Assembly: GCF_051401765.1 (NCBI RefSeq)
Contig: NW_027480464.1
Span: 2,790,001 to 2,854,000, forward strand
Origin: Calliopsis andreniformis
Taxonomy: Eukaryota > Arthropoda > Insecta > Hymenoptera > Andrenidae
Direction: 5' to 3'
DNA length: 64,000 nt
Shown here: in pieces, positions 1 through 12,264 of the stretch
Position numbering within the stretch: the stretch's first letter is position 1
Layout: every line of letters starts with the position of its first letter
Notes under the pieces: generated by a model
The model's input: the letters and a program-made list of their open reading frames with translations, nothing else
Databases searched by the model: none
Told to the model about the DNA's origin: nothing
Position numbers and translations under genes: made by a program

Positions 1-2005
1 AATCCTCAATCCTCATTCTTCAATACTCAATACCCAATCCTCAATACTCAATCTTCAATCCTCAATCCTCAATCCTCGATCCTCAATCCTCAATCCCCAA
101 TCTTCCATCGTCAATTGTCAATCTTCAATCCTCAATCCTCAATCCGCAATCCTCAATGCTCAATCCTCAATCCTCAATCCTCAAACCTCAATCTTCAATC
201 CTCAATACTCAATCTGCAATCCTCAATACTCAATCCTCAATCCTCAATCCTCAATCGTCGATCCTCAATCCCCAATCCTCAATCTTCAATCCTCAATCCT
301 CAATCCCAAATTCTCAATCCTCAATCCTCAATCTTCAATCCCCAATCCTCAATCTTCAATCCTCAATCCTCAATCCTCAATCCTCAATCCTCAATCTTCA
401 ATCCTCTATACTCAATCCTCAATCCTCAATCCTCAATCCTCAAACCTCAATCCTCAATCCTCAATCCTCAGCCCTCATCCTCAATCCTCAATCCTAAATT
501 CTCAATCCTCAAACCTCAAACCTCAATCCTCAACCGTCAGTCCTCGTCCTCAATCCTCAACCCTCAATCCTCAATCCTCAGTCCTCAATCTTCAATCCTC
601 AATACTCAATATTCAATCCTCAATCCTCAATCCTCAGTCCTCAATACTCAATCTTCAATCCTCGACCCTCAGTCCTCAATCCTCAATCCTCATTCTTCAA
701 TACTCAATACCCAATCCTCAGTCTTCAATCCTCAATCCCCAATCATCAAATCTCAATCCCGAATCCTCAGTCCTCAGTCCTCAAACCTCAATCCTCAACC
801 CTCAGCCCTCATCCTCAATTCTCAATCCTCTATCTTCAATCCTCAATCTTCAATCCTCAATACTCAATCTTCAATAATCAATCCTCAATTCTCAATCCTC
901 AATACTCAATCCTCAATCGTCAACCCTCAATCCCCAATCCTCAATCTTCAATCCTCAATCCTCAATCCTCAATCCTCAATCCTCAATCTTCAATCCCCAA
1001 TAATCAATCTTCAATCCTCAATCCTCAATCCTCAATCCTGAATCCTCAATTCTCAATCCCCAAACTCCAATCCTCTATACTCAGTCTTCAATCCTCAATC
1101 CTCAATCCTCAATCCCCATTCTTCAACCCTCAATACCCAATCCTCAATCTTCAATCCTCAATCCTCAATCCTGAATTCTCAATCCTCAATCCTCAATCCT
1201 CAGTCCTCAAACCTCAGTCGCCAATCCTCAGCCCTCATCCTCAATCCTCAATCCTCAATCTTCAATCCTCAATCCTCAATCCTCATGCCTCAATCCACAA
1301 TCCTCAATCCTCAGTCATCAAACCTCAATCCTGAATCGTCAATCCTGAATTCTCAATCTTCAGACCTCAGACCTGAACAATCAGATGTCAATCTTCAGTC
1401 CTCAATAGAATATTATCAATTCACAGTTTTCAATACACAATACTCAATCTGCAATCTTCAAATTTCTATCCACAAACATCAATTCTCATCACTCAACCCT
1501 CAACACTCAGACCCGAATCCTCAATCTTCAATCCTCAATCCGCAATCCTCAACCCTCAACACTCAGTCCCCAATCCTCAATCTTCAATCCTCAATCATCA
1601 ATCCTCAATCCTCAATCCTCAATCTTCAATCCTCTATACTCAATCCTCAATCCTCAATCCTCAATCCTCAATCCTCAATCCTCAATCCTCAATCCTCATT
1701 CTACAATTCTCAATCTTCAATCCTCAATCCTCAATCCTCAAATCTCAATCCTCAATCCTCAGTCCTCAGTCCTCAAACCTCAATCCTCAACCCTCAGTCC
1801 ACATTCTCAGTCCTCAATCCTCAATTCTCAGTCCTCAGCCCTCAAACCTCAATCCTCAATCCTCAATCCTCAATCTTCAATCATCAATACTCAGTCTTCA
1901 ATACTCAATCCTCAATCCTCAATCCTCAATCCTCAATCCTCATTCTTCAATCCTCAATACACAATCCTCAATCTTCAATCCTCAATCCTCAATCCTCAAT
2001 CCTCA
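1..2005 (+). repeat. Higher-order repeat copy a1 (cut by window start)
   Basis: This block is repeated at 3722-5735 with an offset of 3,721-3,727 bp. Shared landmarks are CTTCCATCGTCAATTGTC near 103, the CCTCTATACTC units, ATGCCTCAATCC at 1285 and the degenerate segment at 1383-1515. The copies differ by scattered substitutions, by whole-heptamer gains or losses, and by one base near 4488. They diverge after about 2005, where a1 reads CAATGTTGAATCC and a2 does not. No palindrome element occurs in this copy. Confidence 0.8.
1383..1515 (+). repeat. Degenerate segment, AGATGT subtype
   Basis: About 133 bp (19 units) whose heptamers are heavily mutated but in step: AGATGTC, AATAGAA, TATTATC, AATTCAC, AGTTTTC, AATACAC, AATCTGC, AAATTTC, TATCCAC, AAACATC, ATCACTC. 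Other copies of this subtype start at 2515, 5110, 7197, 9333, 14638, 18188 and 27821. They have the same order and few differences (for example AGCTTTC at the 14638 copy). It is the least heptamer-like sequence in the window and a good single-copy-like anchor within each HOR. Confidence 0.85.
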
Positions 2006-3721
2006 ATCCTCAATCCTCAATGTTGAATCCGCAATACCCAATCCTCAATCTTCAATCCTCAATCCTCAAACCTCAACCCTCAGTCCTCAATAATCAATCC
2101 TCAATCCTCAGTCCTCAAACCTCAAACCTCAATCTTCAATCCTCAATACTCAATCTTCAATCCTCCGTCCTCAATCCTCAACCCTCAATCCTCAATCCTC
2201 AATCGTCAGGCTTCAATCCTCAATACTCAATCTTCAATCCTCAATCCTCAATCCTCATTCCTCAATCCTCATTCTTCAATCCTCAATACCCAATCCTCAA
2301 TCTTCAATCCTCAATCCTCAATCCTCAATTCTCAATCCTCAATCCTCAGCTATAACTCCTCTAATCTCAATCCTCAACCCTCAGCCCTCATCCTCAATCC
2401 TCAATCCTCAATCTTCAACTCTCAATCCTCAAGCCTCAACCCTCAATCCTCAATCCTCAGTCCTCAAACCTCAATTCTGAATCCTCAATCTTCAGACCTC
2501 AGATCTCAACAATCAGATGTCAATCCTGTATCCTTAATAGAATATCATCAATTCACAGTTTTCAATACCCAATACTCAATCTGCAATCTTCAAATCTCTA
2601 TTCACAAACATCAATTCTCATCACTCAGCCCTCAACACTCAGTCCGCAATCCTCAATCTTCAACCCTCAATCCTCAATACTCAATCCTCAATCCTCAATC
2701 GTCAATACTCAATACTCAATCTTCAATCCTCAGTCCTCAATCCTCAATCCTCAATCCTCAATCCTCAATCTTCCATCGTCAATACTCAATCTTCAATCCT
2801 CAATCCTCAATCCGCAATCCTCAATGCTCAATCCTCAATCCTCAATCCTCAAACCTCAATCTTCAATCCTTAATACTCAATCTGCAATTCTAAATACTCA
2901 ATCCTCAATCCTCAATCCTCAATCGTCGATCCTCAATCCCCAATCCTCAATCTTCAATGCTCAATCCTCAATCCCCAATCCTCAATCCTCAATCCTCAAT
3001 CTTCAATCCTCAATCCTCAATCGTCATACGTCAATCTCATTCTTCCATCCTCAATACCCAATCCTCAATCTTCAATCTTCAACCCTCAATCCTCAACTCT
3101 CAATCCTCAAACCTCAATCCTCCATCCTCAATTCCCAATCCTCAATCCTCAATCCTCAATCTTCAATCCTCAATCCTCAATCGTCATTCGTCAATCCTCA
3201 TTCTTCAATCCTCAATACCCAATCCTTAATCTTCAATCTTCAACCCTCAATCCTCAACTCTCAATCCTCAAACCTCAATCCTCAACCCTCAGCCCTCATC
3301 CTCAATCCTCAATCCTCAATCCTCAATCGTCATTCTTCAATCCTCAATACTCAACCTTCAATCCTCAATCCTCAATCCTCAATCCTCAAACCTCATTCTA
3401 CAATCCTCAATACCCAATCCTCAATCTTCAATCCTCAATCCTCAATCCTCAATCCTCAATACTCAATCCTCAATCCTCAACCCTCAGTCCTCAAATCTCA
3501 ATCCTCAACCCTCAGCCCTCATCCTTAATCCTCAATCCTAAATTCTCAATCCTCAAACCTCAAACCTCAATACTCAACCGTCAGTCCTCGTCCTCTATCC
3601 TCAACCCTCAATCCTCAATCCTCAGTCCTCAATCTTCAATCCTCAATACTCAATATTCAATCCTCAATCCTCAATCCTCAGTCCTCAATCCTCAATCTTC
3701 AATCCTCAATCCTCAGTCCTC
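2006..3721 (+). repeat. Diverged heptamer stretch between HOR copies a1 and a2
   Basis: Heptamers continue in register. Near 2347-2367 are three unusual units (AGCTATA, ACTCCTC, TAATCTC) that I saw nowhere else in the window. A degenerate segment lies at 2515-2647, and a module shared with several later places occupies about 2760-3530. The stretch 3537-3720 carries the TAAATTCTC / CCGTCAGTCCTCGTCC module found throughout the left 40 kb. Confidence 0.7.
2760..3530 (+). repeat. K module, copy 1
   Basis: A roughly 750-bp module begins with CTTCCATCGTCAATACTC, then CCGCAATCC and AATGCTC units, and later contains CGTCATTCGTCAATCC. Related modules start near 15729, 20490, 30118 and 35130, and a shortened relative starts near 103 and 3824. 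Its recurrence in several HOR contexts shows that it is an older building block shuffled between larger repeats. Confidence 0.65.
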
Positions 3722-5735
3722 AATCCTCAATCCTCATTCTTCAATACTCAATACCCAATCCTCAATACTCAATCTTCAATCCTCAATCCTCAATCCTCGA
3801 TCCTCAATCCTCAATCCCCAATCTTCCATCGTCAATTGTCAATCTTCAATCCTCAATCCTCAATCCGCAATCCTCAATGCTCAATCCTCAATCCTCAATC
3901 CTCAAACCTCAATCTTCAATCCTCAATACTCAATCTGCAATCCTCAATACTCAATCCTCAATCCTCAATCCTCAATCGTCGATCCTCAATCCCCAATCCT
4001 CAATCTTCAATCCTCAATCCTCAATCCCAAATTCTCAATCCTCAATCCTCAATCTTCAATCCCCAATCCTCAATCTTCAATCCTCAATCCTCAATCCTCA
4101 ATCCTCAATCCTCAATCTTCAATCCTCTATACTCAATCCTCAATCCTCAATCCTCAATCCTCAATCCTCAATCCTCAATCCTCAATCCTCAATCCTCAGC
4201 CCTCATCCTCAATCCTCAATCCTAAATTCTCAATCCTCAAACCTCAAACCTCAATCCTCAACCGTCAGTCCTCGTCCTCAATCCTCAACCCTCAATCCTC
4301 AATCCTCAGTCCTCAATCTTCAATCCTCAATACTCAATATTCAATCCTCAATCCTCAATCCTCAGTCCTCAATACTCAATCTTCAATCCTCGAACCTCAG
4401 TCCTCAATCCTCAATCCTCATTCTTCAATACTCAATACCCAATCCTCAGTCTTCAATCCTCAATCCTCAATCATCAAATCTCAATCCCAATCCTCAGTCC
4501 TCAGTCCTCAAACCTCAATCCTCAACCCTCAGCCCTCATCCTCAATTCTCAATCCTCAATCTTCAATCCTCAATCTTCAATCCTCAATACTCAATCTTCA
4601 ATAATCAATCCTCAATTCTCAATCCTCAATACTCAATCCTCAATCGTCAACCCTCAATCCCCAATCCTCAATCTTCAATCCTCAATCCTCAATCCTCAAT
4701 CCTCAATCCTCAATCTTCAATCCCCAATAATCAATCTTCAATCCTCAATCCTCAATCCTCAATCCTGAATCCTCAATTCTCAATCCCCAAACTCCAATCC
4801 TCTATACTCAGTCTTCAATCCTCAATCCTCAATCCTCAATCCCCATTCTTCAACCCTCAATACCCAATCCTCAATCTTCAATCCTCAATCCTCAATCCTG
4901 AATTCTCAATCCTCAATCCTCAATCCTCAGTCCTCAAACCTCAGTCGCCAATCCTCAGCCCTCATCCTCAATCCTCAATCCTCAATCTTCAATCCTCAAT
5001 CCTCAATCCTCATGCCTCAATCCACAATCCTCAATCCTCAGTCATCAAACCTCAATCCTGAATCGTCAATCCTGAATTCTCAATCTTCAGACCTCAGACC
5101 TGAACAATCAGATGTCAATCCTCAGTCCTCAACAGAATATTATCAATTCACAGTTTTCAATACACAATACTCAATCTGCAATCTTCAAATTTCTATCCAC
5201 AAACATCAATTCTCATCACTCAACCCTCAACACTCAGACCCGAATCCTCAATCTTCAATCCTCAATCCGCAATCCTCAACCCTCAACACTCAGTCCCCAA
5301 TCCTCAATCTTCAATCCTCAATCATCAATCCTCAATCCTCAATCCTCAATCTTCAATCCTCTATACTCAATCCTCAATCCTCAATCCTCAATCCTCAATC
5401 CTCAATCCTCAATCCTCAATCCTCATTCTACAATCCTCAATCTTCAATCCTCAATCCTCAATCCTCAAATCTCAATCCTCAATCCTCAGTCCTCAGTCCT
5501 CAAACCTCAATCCTCAACCCTCAGTCCACATTCTCAGTCCTCAATCCTCAATTCTCAGTCCTCAGCCCTCAAACCTCAATCCTCAATCCTCAATCCTCAA
5601 TCTTCAATCATCAATACTCAGTCTTCAATACTCAATCCTCAATCCTCAATCCTCAATCCTCAATCCTCATTCTTCAATCCTCAATACACAATCCTCAATC
5701 TTCAATCCTCAATCCTCAATCCTCAATCCTCAATT
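3722..5735 (+). repeat. Higher-order repeat copy a2
   Basis: Second copy of the block at 1-2005, with the landmark ATGCCTCAATCC at 5012 and the degenerate segment at 5110-5242. From about 4480 onward it also takes part in the following 2.1-kb tandem series, so HOR boundaries overlap and no single period explains this region. Confidence 0.78.
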
Positions 5736-7098
5736 CTCAATCTTCAATCCCCAATACTCAGACCTCAAACATCAATACTCAATCCCCAATCCTCAATCCT
5801 CATTCTTCAATCCTCAGACCTCAAACGTCAATAGTCAACCCTCAGTCCTCGTCCTCAATCCACAACACTCAATCGTCGATCATCAATCTTCAATCATCAA
5901 TATTCAATCTTCAATACTCAACCCTCAATCCTCAATACTCAATCCTCAATACTCAACCATCAGCCCTCAATTCTCAATACTCAATAGAATATCCTGAATT
6001 CTCAGGATTCAATACTCAAACCTCATCACTCAACCCTCAACCCTCAATCCTCAATCCTCAATCCTCAATCGTCAATCCTCAATACTCAATCCTCAATCCT
6101 CAACACTCAATCCTCAATCCTCAATCGTCATTCTTCAATCCTCAATACTCAATCTTCAATCCTCAATCCTCAATCCTCAATCCTCAAACCTCATTCTACA
6201 ATCCTCAATACCCAATCCTCAATCTTCAATCCTCAATCCTCAATCCTCAGTCCTCAGTCCTCAAACCTCAATCCTCAACCCTCAGCCCACATCCTCAATC
6301 CTCAATCCTAAATTCTCAATCCTCAAACCTCAAACCTCAATCCTCAACCGTCAGTCCTCGTCCTCAATCCTCAACCCTCAATCCTCATTACTCAGTCCTC
6401 AATCTTCAATCCTCAATACTCAATATTCAATCCTCGATCCTCAATCCTCAGTCCTCAATCCTCAATCTCCAATCCTCGATCCTCAGTCCTCAATCCTCAA
6501 TCCTCATTCTTCAATACTCAATACCCAATCCTCAGTCTTCAATCCTCAATCCTCAATCATCAAATCTCAATCCCCAATCCTCAGTCCTCAGTCCTCAAAC
6601 CTGAATCCTCAACCCTCAGCCCTCATCCTCATTTCTCAATCCTCAATCTTCAATCCTCAATCTTCAATCCTCAATACTCAATCTTCAATAATCAATCCTC
6701 AATTCTCAATCCTCAATACTCAATCCTCAATCGTCAACCCTCAATCCCCAATCCTCAATCTTCAATCCTCAATCCTCAATCCTCAATCCTCAATCCTCAA
6801 TCTTCAATCCCCAATAATCAATCTTCAATCCTCAATCCTCAATCCTCAATCCTGAATCCTCAATTCTCAATCCCCAAACTCCAATCCTCTATACTCAGTC
6901 TTCAATCCTCAATCCTCAATCCTCAATCCCCATTCTTCAACCCTCAATACCCAATCCTCAATCTTCAATCCTCAATCCTCAATCCTGAATTCTCAATCCT
7001 CAATCCTCAATCCTCAGTCCTCAAACCTCAGTCGCCAATCCTCAGCCCTCATCCTCAATCATCAATCCTCAATCTTCAATCCTCAATCCTCAATTCTC
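5012..7098 (+). repeat. 2.1-kb HOR copy, 2,087 bp
   Basis: Measured between successive ATGCCTCAATCC landmarks. Order inside: landmark, degenerate segment (5110-5242), palindrome (5991-6008), TAAATTCTC module (about 6308), then heptamers to the next landmark. I count six 6-bp units within it (near 5525, 5845, 6285, 6356, 6618, 7045), and 2,087 equals 7 x 299 minus 6. The interval 5790-7000 matches 11040-12050 closely (offset 5,250 bp at the TCATTACTCAGTCC site). Confidence 0.78.
5991..6008. repeat. Palindromic element, perfect form (23 copies)
   Basis: ATCCTGA-ATTC-TCAGGAT: 7-bp arms, 4-base loop, with an EcoRI site (GAATTC) across arm and loop. The flanks extend it to GAAT(AT)CCTGA and TCAGGATTC with a 2-base bulge. 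Perfect copies start at 5991, 8099, 10766, 11241, 12964, 13432, 15581, 18629, 20343, 24642, 28255, 29969, 34981, 39310, 40056, 54670, 55646, 56597, 57318, 58930, 60503, 62115 and 63687. It sits in heptamer register as TATCCTG, AATTCTC, AGGATTC, always preceded by AATAGAA (AATAGGAA at 57318 and 60503). AGGATT is a rare place where the minus-strand heptamer sense appears on the + strand. Role unknown; a hairpin or protein-binding dyad is possible. Confidence 0.9.
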
Positions 7099-9248
7099 AT
7101 GCCTCAATCCACAATCCTCAATCCTCAGTCATCAAACCTCAATCCTGAATCGTCAATCCTGAATTCTCAATCTTCAGACCTCAGACCTGAACAATCAGAT
7201 GTCAATCCTCAATCCTCAATAGAATATTATCAATTCACAGTTTTCAATACACAATACTCAATCTGCAATCTTCAAATTTCTATCCACAAACATCAATTCT
7301 CATCACTCAACCCTCAACACTCAGACCCGAATCCTCAATCTTCAATCCTCAATCCGCAATCCTCAACCCTCAACACTCAGTCCCCAATCCTCAATCTTCA
7401 ATCCTCAATCCTCAATCCTCAATCCTCAATCCTCAATCCTCAATCCTCAATCTTCAATCCTCTATACTCAATCCTCAATCCTCAATCCTCAATCCTCAAT
7501 CCTCAATCCTCAATCCTCAATCCTCAATCCTCATTCTACAATCCTCAATCTTCAATCCTCAATCCTCAATCCTCAAATCTCAATCCTCAATCCTCAGTCC
7601 TCAGTCCTCAAACCTCAATCCTCAACCCTCAGTCCACATTCTCAGTCCTCAATCCTCAATTCTCAGTCCTCAGCCCTCAAACCTCAATCCTCAATCCTCA
7701 ATCCTCAATCTTCAATCATCAATACTCAGTCTTCAATACTCAATCCTCAATCCTCAATCCTCAATCCTCAATCCTCATTCTTCAATCCTCAATACACAAT
7801 CCTCAATCTTCAATCCTCAATCCTCAATCCTCAATCCTCAATTCTCAATCTTCAATCCCCAATACTCAGACCTCAAACATCAATACTCAATCCTCAATCC
7901 TCAATCCTCATTCTTCAATCCTCAGACCTCAAACGTCAATAGTCAACCCTCAGTCCTCGTCCTCAATCCACAACACTCAATCGTCGATCATCAATCTTCA
8001 ATCATCAATATTCAATCTTCAATCCTCAACCCTCAATCCTCAATACTCAATCCTCAATACTCAACCATCAGCCCTCAATTCTCAATACTCAATAGAATAT
8101 CCTGAATTCTCAGGATTCAATACTCAAACCTCATCACTCAACCCTCAACCCTCAATCCTCAATCCTCAATCCTCAATCGTCAATCCTCAATACTCACTCC
8201 TCAATCCTCAACACTCAATCCTCAATCCTCAATCGTCATTCTTCAATACTCAATACTCAATCTTCAATCCTCAATCCTCAATCCTCAATCCTTAAACCTC
8301 ATTCTACAATCCTCAATACCCAATCCTCAATCTTCAATCCTCAATCCCCAATCCTCAATCCCCAATCCTCAATACTCAATCCTCAATCCTCAGTCCTCAG
8401 TCCTCAAACCTCAATCCTCAACCCTCAGCCCACATCCTCAACCCTCAATCCTAAATTCTCAATCCTCAAACCTCAAACCTCAATCCTCAACCGTCAGTCC
8501 TCGTCCTCAATCCTCAACCCTCAATCCTCAATACTCAGTCCTCAATCTTCAATCCTCAATACTCAATATTCAATCCTCAATCCTCAATAATCAGTCCTCA
8601 ATCCTCAATCTTCAATCCTCAATCCTCAGTCCTCAATCCTCAATCCTCATTCTTCAGTACTCAATACCCAATCCTCAGTCTTCAATCCTCAATCTTCAAT
8701 CATCAAATCTCAATCCCCAATCCTCAGTCCTCAGTCCTCAAACCTCAATCCTCAACCCTCGGCCCTCATCCTCAATTCTCAATCCTCAATCCTCAATCCT
8801 CAATCTCCAATCCTCAATACCGAATCTTCAATAATCAATCCTCAATTCTCAATCCTCAATCCTCAATCCTCAATCTTCAATCCTCAATCCTCAATCCTCA
8901 ATCTTCAATCCTCAATCCTCAATCCTCAATCCTCAATCCTCAATCTTCAATCCCCAATAATCAATCTTCAATCCTCAATCCTCAATCCTCAATCCTGAAT
9001 ACTCAATTCTCAATCCCCAAACTCCAATCCTCTATACTCAGTCTTCAATCCTCAATCCTCTATCCTCAATCCTCAGTCTTCAACCCTCAATACCCAATCC
9101 TCAATCTTCAATCCTCAATCCTCAATCCACAATTCTCAATCCTCAATCCTCAATCCTCAGTCCTCAAACCTCAGTCGCCTATCCTCAGCCCTCATCCTCA
9201 ATCCTCAATCCTCAATCCTCAATCTTCAATCCTCAATCCTCAATCGTC
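7099..9248 (+). repeat. 2.1-kb HOR copy, 2,150 bp
   Basis: Next copy of the same order: degenerate segment 7197-7329, palindrome 8099-8116, TAAATTCTC module near 8453. Relative to the previous copy the offset grows from 2,087 to about 2,108 to about 2,146 through inserted heptamers. Confidence 0.75.
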
Positions 9249-10066
9249 ATGCCTCAATCCACAGTCATCAAACCTCAATCCTGAATCGTCAATCCTCAAT
9301 TCTCAATATTCAGACCTCAGACCTGAACAATCAGATGTCAATCATCATTCCTCAATAGAATATTATCAATTCAAAGTTTTCAATACACAATACTCAATCT
9401 GCAATCTTCAAATTTCTACCCACAAACATCAATTCTCATCATTCAACCCTCAACACTCAGTCCCCAATCCTCAATCTTCAATCCTCAATCCGCAATCCTC
9501 AACCCTCAACACTCAGTCCCCAATCCTCAATCTTCAATCCTCAATCCTCAATCCTCAATCCTCAATGCTCAATCTTCAATCCTCTATACACAATCCTCGA
9601 TCCTCAATCCTCAATCCTCAATCCTCAATCCCCAATCCTCAATCCTCATTCTACAGTCCTCAATACCCAATCCTCAATCTTCAATCCTCAATCTTCAATC
9701 CTCAATACTCAATCTTCAATAATCAGTCCTCAATTCTCAATCCTCAATACTCAATCCTCAATCGTCAACCCTCAATCCCCAATCCTCAATCTTCAATCCT
9801 CAATCCTCAATCCTCAATCCTGAATCCTCAATTCTCAATCCCCAAACTCCAATCCCCTATACTCAGTCTTCAATCCTCAATCCTCAATCCTCAATCCCCA
9901 TTCTTCAACCCTCAATACCCAATCCTCAATCTTCAATCCTCAATCCTCAATCCTGAATTCTCAATCCTCAATCATCAATCCTCAGTCCTCAAACCTCAGT
10001 CGCCAATCCTCAGCCCTCATCCTCAATCCTCAATCCTCAATCTTCAATCCTCAATCCTCAATCCTC
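9249..10066 (+). repeat. Truncated 2.1-kb HOR copy
   Basis: Starts with the landmark (ATGCCTCAATCCACAGTC, one heptamer pair shorter than usual) and a degenerate segment at 9333-9465. It reaches the next landmark after only 818 bp, without a palindrome. It looks like a copy that lost its middle by unequal exchange. Confidence 0.65.
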
Positions 10067-12264
10067 ATGCCTCAATCCACAATCCTCAATCCTCAGTCAT
10101 CAAACCTCAATCCTCAATCCTCAATCCTCAATCCTCAATCCTCAATCCTCATTCTACAATCCTCAATCTTCAATCCTCAATCCTCAATCCTCAATTCTCA
10201 ATCCTCAATCCTCAGTCCTCAGTCCTCAAACCTCAATCCTCAACCCTCAGTCCACATTCTCAGTCCTCAATCCTCAATTCTCAGTCCTCAGCCCTCAAAC
10301 CTCAATCCTCAATCCTCAATCCTCAATCTTCAATCATCAATACTCAGTCTTCAATACTCAATCCTCAATCCTCAATCCTCAATCCTCAATCCTCATTCTT
10401 CAATCCTCAATACACAATCCTCAATCTTCAATCCTCAATCCTCAATCCTCAATCCTCAATTCTCAATCTTCAATCCCCAATACTCAGACCTCAAACATCA
10501 ATACTCAATCCTCAATCCTCAATGCTCAATCCTCAATCCTCAATCCTCAACCCTCAATCTTCAATCCTCAATCCTCATTCTTCAATCCTCAGACCTCAAA
10601 CGTCAATAGTCAACCCTCAGTCCTCGTCCTCAATCCACAACACTCAATCGTCGATCATCAATCTTCAATCATCAATATTCAATCTTCAATCCTCAACCCT
10701 CAATCCTCAATACTCAATCCTCAATACTCAACCATCAGCCCTCAATTCTCAATACTCAATAGAATATCCTGAATTCTCAGGATTCAATACTCAAACCTCA
10801 TCACTCAGCCCTCAAACCTCAATCCTCAATCCTCAATCCTCAATCTTCAATCATCAATACTCAGTCTTCAATACTCAATCCTCAATCCTCAATCCTCAAT
10901 CCTCAATCCTCATTCTTCAATCCTCAATACACAATCCTCAATCTTCAATCCTCAATCCTCAATCCTCAATCCTCAATCCTCAATTCTCAATCTTCAATCC
11001 CCAATACTCAGACCTCAAACATCAATACTCAATCCCCAATCCTCAATCCTCATTCTTCAATCCTCAGACCTCAAACGTCAATAGTCAACCCTCAGTCCTC
11101 GTCCTCAATCCACAACACTCAATCGTCGATCATCAATCTTCAATCATCAATATTCAATCTTCAATCCTCAACCCTCAATCCTCAATACTCAATCCTCAAT
11201 ACTCAACCATCAGCCCTCAATTCTCAATAATCAATAGAATATCCTGAATTCTCAGGATTCAATACTCAAACCTCATCACTCAACCCTCAACCCTCAATCC
11301 TCAATCCTCAATCCTCAATCGTCAATCCTCAATACTCAATCCTCAATCCTCAACACTCAATCCTCAATCCTCAATCGTCATTCTTCAATCCTCAATACTC
11401 AATCTTCAATCCTCAATCCTCAATCCTCAATCCTCAAACCTCATTCTACAATCCTCAATACCCAATCCTCAATCTTCAATCCTCAATCCTCAATCCTCAG
11501 TCCTCAGTCCTCAAACCTCAATCCTCAACCCTCAGCCCACATCCTCAATCCTCAATCCTAAATTCTCAATCCTCAAACCTCAAACCTCAATCCTCAACCG
11601 TCAGTCCTCGTCCTCAATCCTCAACCCTCAATCCTCATTACTCAGTCCTCAATCTTCAATCCTCAATACTCAATATTCAATCCTCGATCCTCAATCCTCA
11701 GTCCTCAATCCTCAATCTCCAATCCTCGATCCTCAGTCCTCAATCCTCAATCCTCATTCTTCAATACTCAATACCCAATCCTCAGTCTTCAATCCTCAAT
11801 CCTCAATCATCAAATCTCAATCCCCAATCCTCAGTCCTCAGTCCTCAAACCTGAATCCTCAACCCTCAGCCCTCATCCTCATTTCTCAATCCTCAATCTT
11901 CAATCCTCAATCTTCAATCCTCAATACTCAATCTTCAATAATCAATCCTCAATTCTCAATCCTCAATACTCAATCCTCAATCGTCAACCCTCAATCCCCA
12001 ATCCTCAATCTTCAATCCTCAATCCTCAATCCTCAATCCTCAATCCTCAATCTTCAATCCCCAATAATCAATCCTCAATCCTCAATCCTCAATCCCCATT
12101 CTTCAACCCTCAATACCCAATCCTCAATCTTCAATCCTCAATCCTCAATCCTGAATTCTCAATCCTCAATCATCAATCCTCAGTCCTCAAACCTCAGTCG
12201 CCAATCCTCAGCCCTCATCCTCAATCCTCAATCCTCAATCTTCAATCCTCAATCCTCAATCCTC
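10067..12264 (+). repeat. 2,198-bp HOR copy with two palindromes, copy 1
   Basis: Tandem with the next block at an offset of exactly 2,198 bp (7 x 314). It lacks the degenerate segment and carries two palindromes (10766-10783, 11241-11258), because a subsegment of roughly 0.5 kb is duplicated inside it (10291-10783 and 10808-11258; the first holds six extra heptamers). Seven 6-bp units are countable (near 10250, 10620, 11098, 11537, 11608, 11870, 12212), giving 2,205 minus 7. Confidence 0.8.

Noticed and set aside
1383..1515. Remnant of a transposon or gene in the degenerate segment.
   Set aside because: Every unit still parses in 7-bp phase with a terminal C or similar. There are no terminal repeats, no target duplication and no coding signal, so mutated heptamers explain it better.
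5991..6008. Rho-independent terminator or CENP-B box at the palindrome.
   Set aside because: No T-run follows the dyad, and the CENP-B box core (TTCG followed by CGGG) is absent. It is left as a dyad of unknown role.
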